Part shown: positions 9,664-18,743 of the stretch, piece after piece
How the letters are laid out: each line of letters begins with the position of its first letter
Numbering within the stretch: position 1 is the first letter of the stretch
Assembly (NCBI GenBank): GCA_903897145.1
Contig: CAIUAN010000060.1
Span: forward strand, 1 to 55,136
DNA length: 55,136 nucleotides
Origin: an uncultured Bacteroidia bacterium
GTDB lineage: Bacteria > Bacteroidota > Bacteroidia > Bacteroidales > Prolixibacteraceae
Direction: 5' to 3'
Notes under the pieces: generated by a model
The model's database searches: none
What the model saw: only the letters and a program-made list of their open reading frames with translations
Told to the model about the DNA's origin: nothing
Position numbers and translations under genes: made by a program

Positions 9664-10251
9664 TTAGTGATTTGTCCAAAGACATGGCCCGATTTTAAAA
9701 TCTGAAAACTCAGCTTTAAAACTAGATTCTAATGGACTGCATGCATATACTCCCACTCTTGCTATTTCGATGGGTTGATGAAGATGAAAAATCCGCATTT
9801 GCTGAAAGTCCTCTCCATTCAATGAATTTTCGATCAGAAAATCGGCCCCATTTCGACTTATCCGATACCACATAGTTGATATCTCAGATGATATGTCTGT
9901 CGTAGCCCAATCCGAAAAACCCAAATTTGTAACCACCGAACCAAGTCTAGCAAACTGTTGATTTTCGTATTCAACCGAGGCTTTAACCCAATTGTCAGAA
10001 TCTTGATAAAATAAAATACCACATTGATCGTATTGATTTACGGAGGCATACTTCGTTTTTACTTCGAAGGTAAAATCACCCTCTTTAGCCATTAAAAATG
10101 CGTGACCATTGTCATTTTGAAAACCATAATGAGTCCGTTGCCAGAAATCTGTATCTGGATCGGTGACGATCACTAATTGATCATCAGAAAGCGTAAAATT
10201 CGTAGGCTTATTGATCCAGTGAAAATTAGAAAGACTTATCGTTTTATTCAT
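9664..10251 (-). CDS. DUF1349 concanavalin-like lectin-fold protein, no signal peptide
   Basis: The protein has 195 residues counted from ATG at 10251; a GTG at 10269 in the same frame would overlap the end of the GH92 gene. The ATG is preferred because it lies one base after the GH92 stop (10255-10253). The sequence is an all-beta jelly roll of the DUF1349 family, with 'FTFEVKTKYASVNQYDQCGILFYQDSDNWVKASVEYEN' as its hallmark; this fold is seen in proteins with glycan ligands. There is no signal peptide or transmembrane segment, although almost all neighbours are exported. It is either a cytoplasmic helper or is secreted by another route. Family assignment is strong; the role is unknown. Confidence 0.75.
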   Translation of the reverse strand: MNKTISLSNFHWINKPTNFTLSDDQLVIVTDPDTDFWQRTHYGFQNDNGHAFLMAKEGDFTFEVKTKYASVNQYDQCGILFYQDSDNWVKASVEYENQQFARLGSVVTNLGFSDWATTDISSEISTMWYRISRNGADFLIENSLNGEDFQQMRIFHLHQPIEIARVGVYACSPLESSFKAEFSDFKIGPCLWTNH

Positions 10252-10252
10252 C

Positions 10253-12562
10253 TTAGTCAGCTTTACCACACATATTAAATTCTAACGTGCCACCCAAAAG
10301 AAGTTCATCGTAGGTGATATATAATCGCTTCAAAAGTTTGCCGTTCAACTTCACCGAATTAAAGTAACTATTTTCTTTTGAAACATTTGCGGCTTTCACC
10401 TCAAAAGATTTTCCATTTGAGAGCTTTATCTTAACATTCAAAAATTGAGGACTTCCAAAATAATAACGACCATCTACCGGGTTTAAAGGATAAAATCCTA
10501 TTGAGCTAAAGACATACCAAGCCGACATTTGTCCACAATCTTCATTGCCACAAAGACCATCATACCTATTTCGGTATAAAGTATTGATGATTTTGTTGGT
10601 GTAAAATTGAGTCTTTTTCGGTTTGTCGACTAAATTGTATAGATAAGGTGAATTGTGATCAGGCTCGTTGCCCTGGGAATATTGACCAATCAAACCAGTT
10701 ACATCCGCCACATCATCACCGAGCAATTCTGAGGTTTGCGTAAATAAGCTATCGAGCATCATTTCAAAATGATTCTTGCCACCCATCAATTGTATCAAGC
10801 CATTCATATCATGAGGAGCAAAGAATGAATATTGCCAGGTATTGCCTTCCACACAATGTGGATTTCCATATTCTGCAAAGCGGGGCTGAAAGGGCTCATA
10901 CCATGTTCCATCACTATTTTTACCCCTCATTAGATGATATGCTGGATCGTAAAGATTTTTATAGTAAACCGATCGATTCATATATTTTAGATAGTCATCA
11001 TTCATTCCTAACCGCTTTGCCAGCTGAGCAATGCACCAATCGTCGTAGCTATATTCCAACGTTTTTGAAACTGTTCCATTCTTCTCTAGATCCGTTGGAA
11101 CAAAATGGTATTTTCGGTAAAAATCAAGACCTTTTCGATTTGTCTCAGATGCGGCTACAAGTGCCGCATACACTTCATTCACATCATAGGAAGCCAGATT
11201 CTTTGCGATTGCATCGGCCATTAATACGGCGGCGTGATATCCAATCATCGATCCACCCTCATTACCAGAGATCTCCCAATAAGGAAGTTCGCCTGTCTGA
11301 CGATATTTTGCCAACATCGAATGAATGATATCAGCCTCAACCTTAGGTTGAAGAATGGTTAACAACGGATTCTCAGCCCGAAAAGTATCCCATAAAGATA
11401 AAAGCGTATACTGCGTATAGCCTTTTGCTTTCTCTGGTTGATGATTGAAATTTTTATACTGTCCATCGACATCAGAGAATCGATAGGGAGCTAGAAAGGT
11501 ATGATATAAACTCGTATAAAAAATCTGTTTTTTAGTGGAATCCGAAGTTGTTATTACAACCTTCGAAAGCTCATCATTCCATTTATGCGCAGTTGCCTTT
11601 TTTACTTCGTCAAAGTTCCAACCATATTGATTGGCCGTATTTAGATTTGCTAACGCACCCTCCTCGCTAACGGAGGAGATGGCCACTTTAACTAAAAGAT
11701 TCTTAGATTCTCTATGGTCGAATGAGAAAGCGGCAGCTAGGTTTCGTCCTTTGGATATAGTAGATCCCTTCAAGGTATCAGCCAAGAAATAGTTGTAATC
11801 TTTGATCTTACGAGAAAATTGCATCGCGAAATAGACGCGTTGAACATGCGCTTTCCCTGATGAAAAACGATAACCTGTCACTAAGTCTGAGGTGCGATAT
11901 CGCAACAAAGCATCTGTTGTTTTATCACTTGCAGTATACCCCAGATTTAAAATAATCTCTTGGCGGGCACCCTCTCTGTTAAAGTGATAGCGGTGCATAC
12001 CAACAAACTCTGTAGTTGTCAATTCAACATCAATATCGTCATCTAAAAGCTTCGAGGAATAGTAGCCTGGAGAAGCCCTTTCCAGTTGATGAGAGAATCG
12101 CGATCTATATTTCAGCAAGAAATGTTTATCAAATGGACCCAAAGCACCATCTTTAGTCACAAAACTAGAGGATGTTAGGTTGTTCTCTTTTAGTATCTGC
12201 TTAACCGTGGCGTCGTCTTGACGAAAATAGTTAGGCTCAATGGATTTTGAAGTTGGCATCACAGAGATATCACAATAATCAGCAACCCCCGTGCCACTTA
12301 GGTGCGTATGAGAGAACCCAACGATCATGCTATCTTCATAATGATAGCCGGCAGAATAGGGCCACCCTTGTCCTCCGTTATCTGGACTAAGCTGAATCAT
12401 CCCAAAAGGATAAGCGGCACCAGGAAACATATTTCCAAAGCCATTTTTCTGATCACCACCTGTGCCAATAAAGGGATTTACAAAACGGGTGAGATCCTGA
12501 TTCGCCTCACGATTAAAGCCAAATGACCCAAGAAAAGTCAGCAGAAAGATTAGAATGTTCAT
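10253..12562 (-). CDS. GH92 family alpha-mannosidase, exported
   Basis: The start is ATG at 12562, which overlaps the stop of the upstream GH78 gene as ATGA (12562-12559). A longer frame to 12637 would add 25 residues without signal character. The 769-residue product opens with a signal peptide (MNILIFLLTFLGSFGF). Family hallmarks are 'FVNPFIGTGGDQKNGFGNMF' and 'AAYPFGMIQLSPD' near the start, 'GFSHTHLSGTG', and near the end 'GNEDCGQMSAWYVFSSIGFYPLNP'. In GH92 enzymes that last region carries the acidic base residues and shapes the Ca-dependent active site. GH92 exo-alpha-mannosidases cut alpha-1,2/1,3/1,4/1,6 mannose with inversion; specificity cannot be read here. Translational coupling with GH78 suggests one substrate with both mannose and rhamnose. 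Confidence 0.9.
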   Translation of the reverse strand: MNILIFLLTFLGSFGFNREANQDLTRFVNPFIGTGGDQKNGFGNMFPGAAYPFGMIQLSPDNGGQGWPYSAGYHYEDSMIVGFSHTHLSGTGVADYCDISVMPTSKSIEPNYFRQDDATVKQILKENNLTSSSFVTKDGALGPFDKHFLLKYRSRFSHQLERASPGYYSSKLLDDDIDVELTTTEFVGMHRYHFNREGARQEIILNLGYTASDKTTDALLRYRTSDLVTGYRFSSGKAHVQRVYFAMQFSRKIKDYNYFLADTLKGSTISKGRNLAAAFSFDHRESKNLLVKVAISSVSEEGALANLNTANQYGWNFDEVKKATAHKWNDELSKVVITTSDSTKKQIFYTSLYHTFLAPYRFSDVDGQYKNFNHQPEKAKGYTQYTLLSLWDTFRAENPLLTILQPKVEADIIHSMLAKYRQTGELPYWEISGNEGGSMIGYHAAVLMADAIAKNLASYDVNEVYAALVAASETNRKGLDFYRKYHFVPTDLEKNGTVSKTLEYSYDDWCIAQLAKRLGMNDDYLKYMNRSVYYKNLYDPAYHLMRGKNSDGTWYEPFQPRFAEYGNPHCVEGNTWQYSFFAPHDMNGLIQLMGGKNHFEMMLDSLFTQTSELLGDDVADVTGLIGQYSQGNEPDHNSPYLYNLVDKPKKTQFYTNKIINTLYRNRYDGLCGNEDCGQMSAWYVFSSIGFYPLNPVDGRYYFGSPQFLNVKIKLSNGKSFEVKAANVSKENSYFNSVKLNGKLLKRLYITYDELLLGGTLEFNMCGKAD

Positions 12563-15342
12563 CGTTTTTCTCGGGTGAAGAGATAATTTCCTGATGGGAC
12601 CCGAACGACATAGGCTCCTTCTTGGTAACCAATACATTTCAGATCAGTGTTCTGTTCAAGAGGAAGACCATCTTCTAGAAAGAGATCATCTTTATCGCCG
12701 GGTATATAGACTGTTGCATGGGTATTAAATGGAATAGAAACTTGTAAATTAAAACGTCCATTTTCGATTTTCCAGGATGAGCCTACAGATCCTTTGATCG
12801 TCTGAATGGTTGCTTTTGCAGAATTTAGACTATCCAATAATAGTGGTTTGATAAGAAAAGAGGTAAATGCTGGATCTTTCTCATCAACCTGAATACCTGC
12901 AATATATTTATAAAACCAAGCATCGATACTTCCCATCATTACATGATTTTTCGACTGTTTTAAGGTCCAAAACTCACACATGGTAGTATATTTATTCATC
13001 ATGTCGTTCCAGCTAGGGGCTGTTTGCTGATTGATTAATTTCCAGGCTACCTCTCCCATTCCAGCTTGTGCTAAAGCTTCCGGCAGATATTTTGTACCTA
13101 GCACCCCAGTTGTTAAATGAGTATTATTCTTCACCACAATATCGTGAACCAAATTATCTAAAACTCGCTGTTTGAATTCAGAAGGGACTAGACCAAGAAA
13201 CAGCGGAAAAGCATTTGCCATCTGACTGCCATCGGAATAATTCGCCGTTGATGAGTTCAGATAGTTATTGTTATAGGCCGTTTTAATCTTTTCCGAAAGT
13301 GTCCTGAAATAGGTTTGATCATCTGAATTATTTAAAACTTGTGCGATGTCAGTCATTATTTTCGCATTCAGGAAATAATAGGCTGTAGGCACAGATGCAG
13401 GCTCACCCTCTTTCCACCCCTTAACCATACTTCCCCAATCGCCAATCCAACCTTTGGGCAGAATATAATCCTTTGCTAATCGATCCAGAAATAGCATATA
13501 GGATTTAAACGCAGCATAATGATCTTCTAATATTTTACGGTCGCCATATTGCTGATAAGTTTGCCATGCCATAATCAGGTAGGTACTGCTCCATTCGATA
13601 CCTTGATCGATGATATAGGGCCTTGGCGAAATAATTGGAATATCTCCAGTCTTCGCATCCTGGTTCACTCGAATGCCTTCGAACCAATTTTGATAAAACA
13701 AAGCCATATCAAAGTTCGACATGGCCTCTTCTGCTGTAACTTGTGCATCCCCAAACCAGCCCAGACGCTCATCGCGTTGAGGACAATCCATTGGGTAACC
13801 CAACATGTTGCTTTTTTGAGACCACACCGTAGCTTTATGGATCTTATTTACCAATGAATTGCTAGAACTAAATTGGCCTATTGAGGCATTGTCCGAATAA
13901 AGTGCCTCACCATGAATCGAATTTAATTTAAAGGGTCCATTCAGCGCGCTCAGCTCAACATATTTGAATCCAAAATAGGTAAACGAAGGACGATAACTCT
14001 CTATTCCATATCCGCTCATGCGATATTCTGCTGAAGCATTCGCATGTTCATTACTGGTAATATCGAGGGTTCCATCGGCATTTATATCCTCAGCAAAGCG
14101 AAACTTTAAGACTGTATTTTTTGATCCTTGCCCGGTAATATAAACCCATCCTGCAAAGTTTTGACCCATATCAAAAATTCGAACGCCCTTCTTTGGGGAA
14201 GCAAGTTCTTTGGGCTTAAACACCTCCTGAATCTTTATGGCAGGCATTCGATGTGAGACTAAACGAGTTGCAGGAAGATCGACAGGAATAGCCTTCTGCC
14301 AGGAAGAAGCATCGTAGCCCGGCTGAGACCATCCTTTATGTGCCAATGAAGCGTCATAAATTTCGCCATCATAAACACAGTTGTAGGTTACGGGTCCTAA
14401 GGCCCAACTCCAGGTATTATCTGTCTTAACCCATTGAATAGATCCATCTTGAAATTCTATTCGAATCTGTGCGATACCCTTTTTTGCTCCAAACCATTGC
14501 ATTCGATAATCGTTCCACCATTTCTTGTAAGGATTGTACCAGCCGTTTCCAAGGTGAATTCCAAATGCATTAGATCCAGTTTTAACATAAGCTGTCACAT
14601 CATAAGTATCGTAGAGGACGTAATGATTATAAGGCGTTTTAGCGGGAGCTAAAACGTGATCACCTACGCGCCGACCGTTGATATAAAACTCATAAAAACC
14701 CAATCCTGTGATAAATGCTTTTGCCGATTTTACCACCTTATCCAATTTCACTTCTCTTCTTAAGAGCAGGGAATTGCCATCGTGACTAACCGAATCTTTC
14801 GGATTCTGCTGCTTAACATCTTTAAAAAATCCTTCTGCAGGGAGTGAATTATAGGCAGGAACATTGCTTATCCAGCTCGCCTTCCAGTTTTCATCAGACA
14901 AGAATGCGGTCTCGAATTTTGCTATTTTACTCGCATATCGCTTGTTTGATCGTTCCCAAATGACAACCTTCCAAAAATAGGTAGAGAATGACTTTATAGC
15001 ACTTCCTTGATAGGGATGTTGTATCGTTTGATCCGAAATAATTTTACCAGAATCCCAGAGATCACCTTGATCATGTGCTAGATGAGAGGCTGAAGAGGAG
15101 ACTAAAATTTGAAAGGCTTTTTGAGTTTGATTTCGTGCGGTGGACGAAACAACCCAAGAAAACCGAGGATGTGAGTTCGCAATATTAATAGGATTTTGAG
15201 AGTAATCGACTGTTAACTTCTTAAAAACCAATTGCGATTTAGCCTTTACGCTAGGCCATAAAAAGAGCAATAATACAATCATCAGGGTCGAACCAAACGA
15301 CCATTTAGGAGAACCGTTGTATCGTTTAGTATAGATTGACAT
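12559..15342 (-). CDS. Alpha-L-rhamnosidase (GH78), exported
   Basis: ATG at 15342 is taken as start. A TTG further out (15384) adds 14 residues, and ATG at 15282 would leave a short compact signal peptide (MIVLLLFLWPSVKAKS), so 15282 is also possible. The mature protein follows GH78 order: an Ig-like N-domain ('NPRFSWVVSS'-type opening), lectin-like domains with 'FYEFYINGRRVGDHVLAPA', the alpha/alpha barrel with 'DCPQRDERLGWFGDAQ' near residue 520 (the canonical catalytic motif), and a C-terminal beta domain. The second acidic site is in 'TTMCEFWTLKQSKNHVMMGS'. Unlike the GH78 at 3949-7359 it has no PA14 extension and no lipobox, so the pair may act in different compartments. It is the first enzyme of the operon, 95 bp after the regulator gene. 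Confidence 0.9.
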   Translation of the reverse strand: MSIYTKRYNGSPKWSFGSTLMIVLLLFLWPSVKAKSQLVFKKLTVDYSQNPINIANSHPRFSWVVSSTARNQTQKAFQILVSSSASHLAHDQGDLWDSGKIISDQTIQHPYQGSAIKSFSTYFWKVVIWERSNKRYASKIAKFETAFLSDENWKASWISNVPAYNSLPAEGFFKDVKQQNPKDSVSHDGNSLLLRREVKLDKVVKSAKAFITGLGFYEFYINGRRVGDHVLAPAKTPYNHYVLYDTYDVTAYVKTGSNAFGIHLGNGWYNPYKKWWNDYRMQWFGAKKGIAQIRIEFQDGSIQWVKTDNTWSWALGPVTYNCVYDGEIYDASLAHKGWSQPGYDASSWQKAIPVDLPATRLVSHRMPAIKIQEVFKPKELASPKKGVRIFDMGQNFAGWVYITGQGSKNTVLKFRFAEDINADGTLDITSNEHANASAEYRMSGYGIESYRPSFTYFGFKYVELSALNGPFKLNSIHGEALYSDNASIGQFSSSNSLVNKIHKATVWSQKSNMLGYPMDCPQRDERLGWFGDAQVTAEEAMSNFDMALFYQNWFEGIRVNQDAKTGDIPIISPRPYIIDQGIEWSSTYLIMAWQTYQQYGDRKILEDHYAAFKSYMLFLDRLAKDYILPKGWIGDWGSMVKGWKEGEPASVPTAYYFLNAKIMTDIAQVLNNSDDQTYFRTLSEKIKTAYNNNYLNSSTANYSDGSQMANAFPLFLGLVPSEFKQRVLDNLVHDIVVKNNTHLTTGVLGTKYLPEALAQAGMGEVAWKLINQQTAPSWNDMMNKYTTMCEFWTLKQSKNHVMMGSIDAWFYKYIAGIQVDEKDPAFTSFLIKPLLLDSLNSAKATIQTIKGSVGSSWKIENGRFNLQVSIPFNTHATVYIPGDKDDLFLEDGLPLEQNTDLKCIGYQEGAYVVRVPSGNYLFTREKR

Positions 15343-15437
15343 CGCGCAAAAAGCAACAAGTTTTAAAATTTCAGATAAATACAACGGTTTAAAAGAAACA
15401 ATCTTATAACTCCAAAAGAAGAATTAAAACCCAGATG

Positions 15438-16289
15438 TTATTTAAACTCTTTTCGGTATTCAGAAGGTGTCTTTTGCATGACGGCCCTGAAGTAGTGATT
15501 AAAATTCGCCAAGTTATTATATCCACACTCATAACAGATCTGTGTGATCTGCTTATCCGATTCAGCTAAAAGCTTTGCAGCCATTCCTATACGAACATTT
15601 TTCACATAATCCATAAATGTCTGGTTGGTCTTCTTTTTAAAATAGCGACAAAATGAACCTGGCTCTTTATATACTAGAGCAGAAGCTTCTTTTAACTTAA
15701 TGCCACTTTGAATATTATTAAATACGTACTCGTAAATCTTGTTGATCTGATCTTGATCTGTATCAAAAGAGTTTGCCAAGGAGGAAGGCAAAGCTAAAAT
15801 CTCACGGTCTTCTATCTGCAGTAAAAGATTAAAAACTTTTAACAATTCAATATAGCGCTCTAATCCTTTCAGGGCCACCATCTTTTTTAAGGTCTGACCC
15901 ACCTTCTCAGTCTTCTTCCCTTTAAACCAAATGCCATTGCTCGCATTCTTCAATAAGTCGACAACCTGCTCAAGTTCAGGAGTATTAAAGAAGTCGGAGC
16001 TAATAATATTTTCATTAAAATGAGTCACAATGCACTCTGCAGGCGAGTCAAGATCAGACTCAAGATTATCCCAGCAATGCGGGATATTTGGACCCAACAA
16101 GACTAAGTCTCCCTTGGTATAACCAGATATACTATTCCCAACAATACGCTTTCCCGATCCTGAAGCGATATAATTCAGTTCAAAATTACGGTGAGAATGT
16201 ATCCTTGGGTTATTAGAAGCTAACTGTAACTTCCTAGTAATAAATGAATAGTTATGAGAGACAAAGATCTTCTCATAGATTATTTCCAT
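15438..16289 (-). CDS. AraC-family transcriptional regulator with cupin-like sensor domain
   Basis: The product has 283 residues. The N-terminal half looks like an AraC-type cupin: 'RNFELNYIASGSGKRIVGN' followed by 'GDLVLLGPNIPHCW', the usual sugar-sensing jelly roll. The C-terminal 100 residues are the double helix-turn-helix: 'IKLKEASALVYKEPGSFCRY' then 'ITQICYECGYNNLANFNHYF', ending with the typical 'KTPSEYRKEF'. It has no transmembrane segment, so it is a cytoplasmic one-component activator rather than a hybrid two-component protein. It lies between the minus-strand rhamnosidase operon, which it could head, and the plus-strand amino-sugar cluster, so it is the obvious candidate regulator of both. 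A -7 element lies 36 bp upstream. Confidence 0.9.
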   Translation of the reverse strand: MEIIYEKIFVSHNYSFITRKLQLASNNPRIHSHRNFELNYIASGSGKRIVGNSISGYTKGDLVLLGPNIPHCWDNLESDLDSPAECIVTHFNENIISSDFFNTPELEQVVDLLKNASNGIWFKGKKTEKVGQTLKKMVALKGLERYIELLKVFNLLLQIEDREILALPSSLANSFDTDQDQINKIYEYVFNNIQSGIKLKEASALVYKEPGSFCRYFKKKTNQTFMDYVKNVRIGMAAKLLAESDKQITQICYECGYNNLANFNHYFRAVMQKTPSEYRKEFK

Positions 16290-16324
16290 TTTTAATTTTT
16301 TTAGTCTTTTTTAACTTTAAACGA

Positions 16325-16332
16325 CAAATATA
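16325..16332 (-). promoter_or_regulatory. Candidate -7 element for the AraC-family gene
   Basis: Read on the minus strand this is TATATTTG, a perfect match to the Bacteroidetes -7 consensus TAnnTTTG, 36 bp before the AraC start codon. No good -33 TTTG is present 19-21 bp upstream, so confidence is limited. The whole 203-bp intergenic region (16290-16492) serves two divergent genes; no clear element was found for the plus-strand gene. Confidence 0.45.
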
Positions 16333-16492
16333 TAAGAATTATGGAATATAAAAGTTAAAATTCAATGCAAAGAGAACAAGATTATAGAAGAATAAAAGAT
16401 CTTGATTGTTTTATTTTGTATGGCAATGAAATAATTTATAAATTGCCAGCTAACCTATATTAAGTGCAAACAAATTATATTACTAATCAACT

Positions 16493-17401
16493 ATGGATTT
16501 ACCTTTAAGGGGAATAATTCCTCCTGTTATTACACCGTTATTAGACAATAATACTTTAGATATAAAAGGACTTGAAAAGATGGTTGAGCACCTAATCAGT
16601 GGCGGTGTGCATGGCCTATTTATCCTTGGAACGACTGGAGAAGCACCTAGCTTAAGTTATAAGCTTCGCAAAGAGTTTATTAAAAAAACTTGCGAACTAG
16701 TAAACCATAGAGTTCCTGTTATGGTTGGTATAACAGATACCTCTTTTGACGGATCAATAGATATCGCAGAATATTCGAAAAGTGTAGGAGCCGATGCAGT
16801 AGTTGTTGCACCTCCCTATTACATGCCTATTGCGCAGTCAGAGCTAGTTTTCTATCTACAAAACTTGATTCCAAGATTGCCTCTGCCTGTTTTACTCTAC
16901 AATATGCCAAGTCACACGAAACTCCACATGGATTTAGAGACCGTCAAAATTGGCCAAGAGCTTGGAGCAATCGGGATTAAAGATAGTTCAGGTGATATGT
17001 TTTATCAAACAAATTTAATCGAAGCATTTAAAGACAAACCTGAATTTGCAATTATTACAGGTACTGAGCTATACCTTCCTGAGACCATATTGCAAGGCGG
17101 GCATGGCGCTATTGCTGGTGGAGCCAATATCTATCCAAAGTTATTTGTTGCGATGTATGAGGCATCTATTGCACGTGATTTTGAAAAAATTGCAAAACTG
17201 AGAGAACTAGATATTCAACTTTACAACACCATTTATGCCGTATCAGGCAGTAGCTCAAGGTACATCAAAGGGATCAAATGCACGTTGGCAACGATGGGAA
17301 TTTGCAATGATTATGCAGCGTTTCCATTAACAAAATATGAAGGCGAAGACCGCAAAAAAATTGAAAAATACGTTGCTCAGTTTAAAGGAATACTCGACTA
17401 A
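16493..17401 (+). CDS. Dihydrodipicolinate synthase / N-acetylneuraminate lyase family aldolase
   Basis: This 302-residue protein is a DapA/NanA-superfamily TIM barrel. It shows 'GTTGEAPSLS' (the substrate carboxylate loop), Tyr136 in 'LLYNMP', and the Schiff-base Lys163 in 'IGIKDSSG'. There is no signal peptide, so it is cytoplasmic. Family members condense or cleave 2-keto acids: dihydrodipicolinate, N-acetylneuraminate, 2-keto-3-deoxygluconate and others. The biosynthetic DapA role is less likely because it sits at the head of a glycan catabolic cluster, divergent from an AraC regulator. Sialic acid or 2-keto-3-deoxy sugar acid cleavage fits the later NagA-, NagB- and transporter-like genes. 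Substrate choice is inference. Confidence 0.85.
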   Translation: MDLPLRGIIPPVITPLLDNNTLDIKGLEKMVEHLISGGVHGLFILGTTGEAPSLSYKLRKEFIKKTCELVNHRVPVMVGITDTSFDGSIDIAEYSKSVGADAVVVAPPYYMPIAQSELVFYLQNLIPRLPLPVLLYNMPSHTKLHMDLETVKIGQELGAIGIKDSSGDMFYQTNLIEAFKDKPEFAIITGTELYLPETILQGGHGAIAGGANIYPKLFVAMYEASIARDFEKIAKLRELDIQLYNTIYAVSGSSSRYIKGIKCTLATMGICNDYAAFPLTKYEGEDRKKIEKYVAQFKGILD

Positions 17402-17474
17402 TGAATAGATAGATATCCGTTATGGGCCGAACGCAATTTTCTTAATTTCAGCCATATAACCTTATCAAACATTA

Positions 17475-17482
17475 TACTTTTG
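17475..17482 (+). promoter_or_regulatory. Possible -7 element upstream of the sialidase-like genes
   Basis: TACTTTTG matches the Bacteroidetes TAnnTTTG consensus, 140 bp before the start at 17622. It overlaps the left arm of the hairpin at 17481-17524 by two bases. No matching -33 TTTG lies 19-21 bp upstream, so this could be chance. Confidence 0.3.
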
Positions 17483-17529
17483 CTTCGATATGCCTATTAA
17501 ACATCAACTAGTCATATCGAAGCATTTTT
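17481..17529 (+). terminator. Hairpin with T-run after the aldolase gene (terminator or attenuator)
   Basis: TGCTTCGATATG (17481-17492) and CATATCGAAGCA (17513-17524) are perfect 12-bp inverted repeats with a 20-nt loop, followed by TTTTT (17525-17529). It lies 80 bp past the aldolase stop and 93 bp before the next start. A terminator is the simplest reading. The long loop and its overlap with a TAnnTTTG motif also allow an attenuator or operator. The rest of this 220-bp gap is AT-rich with nothing else recognised. Confidence 0.6.
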
Positions 17530-17621
17530 CGTTTAAAAACAAAACTATAAAATAGCAGAAATATAAAAAATAGAGGTAATAAGACTAGTAATCAAAATTC
17601 AAAGCACAAGTAGTTCAAAAC

Positions 17622-18719
17622 ATGAATAAAACCGCTCTTTTCTGTCTATTCTTTAGTATGGGTCTGGCATTAACTCTTATTGCTAGCCAACCATACAAAG
17701 GATCTCAAGCCGTTGTGCTCTCTGAATATCTATTTAAAAAGGAGCAGGTCTCCTTTAAAAGCTGTCATGCTTCAACGATTGCAGAGACTTCTGCAGGGCT
17801 AATTACTGCCTGGTTCGGAGGAACAGAGGAGAAAAATCCGGATGTAGCCATCTGGACGAGTCGATTTATAAATGGCAAATGGTCCATTCCTGTCGAGGTG
17901 GCCAATGGAGTTCAGAAAGATGGCACTCGCTTCCCTACTTGGAATCCTGTGCTATACAATGCAGGCAAAGAGCTTATTCTATTCTATAAAGTTGGTCCTA
18001 ACTGTTCCGATTGGTGGGGAGAGATGAAGACCTCAACCAACAATGGCGCAACGTGGTCGAAATCAACACGTTTACCGAAGGGAATCTGGGGACCTATTAA
18101 AAACAAACCGGTCTTGCTCTCAAACAATGTATTGCTCTGCCCTTCCAGCACCGAATATGATGGCGAAAGAATACATCTAGAATCGACATCAGATGGAGGT
18201 CGGAATTGGCATCGAACGGAAGCCCTTAACGACGGAAAGGAATTCTCAAGTATTCAACCGACTATTTTAAGTTATGGAAATGGCAAACTTCAACTTTTAT
18301 GTCGAAGCAAAAGCCGGGTTATACTTACAACATGGTCGACGGACAATGGCAAAACGTGGAGTCATCTTGAGCGTACTCAGCTTCCAAATCCCGATTCAGG
18401 CATCGATGCCGTAACGCTTAAAAGTGGAGTACAACTTTTAACTTACAACCATTTTAATCCAAAATGGGATTGGGAATCAAGAAACATCCTTACAGTAGCC
18501 ATATCGCAAGATGGAGTGACGTGGGATGGTGCTGCAGCCTTAGAATACGACCTAGATCCAGACACCGAATATTCGTATCCAGCAGTTATTCAAACCAAAG
18601 ATGGTCTGGTTCACATCACCTATACCTGGAATCGAAAACTCATCAAGCATGTGGTCCTCGATCCCAACCGATTCAAAACCAAACCAATTTTAAATGGCAT
18701 CTGGCCAGAAGAAAAATAA
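17622..18719 (+). CDS. BNR/Asp-box beta-propeller protein (sialidase-like family), exported
   Basis: The 365-residue protein opens with a signal peptide (MNKTALFCLFFSMGLALTLIAS). The mature part is a six-bladed propeller of the BNR_2 family with at least four Asp boxes: 'STNNGATWS', 'TSDGGRNWH', 'STDNGKTWS' and 'SQDGVTWD'. Also visible is the family signature 'SCHASTI..AWFGGTEEKNPDVAIW'. Databases call such proteins exo-alpha-sialidase, but the RIP/FRIP arginine motif of true GH33 sialidases is not visible, so sialidase activity is doubtful; related propellers act on other glycans. It is probably periplasmic. It is first in a run of closely spaced genes (24 bp to the next). Confidence 0.8.
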   Translation: MNKTALFCLFFSMGLALTLIASQPYKGSQAVVLSEYLFKKEQVSFKSCHASTIAETSAGLITAWFGGTEEKNPDVAIWTSRFINGKWSIPVEVANGVQKDGTRFPTWNPVLYNAGKELILFYKVGPNCSDWWGEMKTSTNNGATWSKSTRLPKGIWGPIKNKPVLLSNNVLLCPSSTEYDGERIHLESTSDGGRNWHRTEALNDGKEFSSIQPTILSYGNGKLQLLCRSKSRVILTTWSTDNGKTWSHLERTQLPNPDSGIDAVTLKSGVQLLTYNHFNPKWDWESRNILTVAISQDGVTWDGAAALEYDLDPDTEYSYPAVIQTKDGLVHITYTWNRKLIKHVVLDPNRFKTKPILNGIWPEEK

Positions 18720-18743
18720 GAAAACGAACTTAATTCATTCGAT

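Noticed and set aside
16366-16482. TGCAAA...ATTATA repeats as a defined AraC operator
   Set aside because: Only the six-base core is fully shared and the region is very AT-rich, so I list it only as a possibility under the regulator finding.
16493-17401. Biosynthetic dapA
   Set aside because: The family match is fine, but its location divergent from an AraC regulator and before a glycan cluster favours catabolism; no symbol was given.
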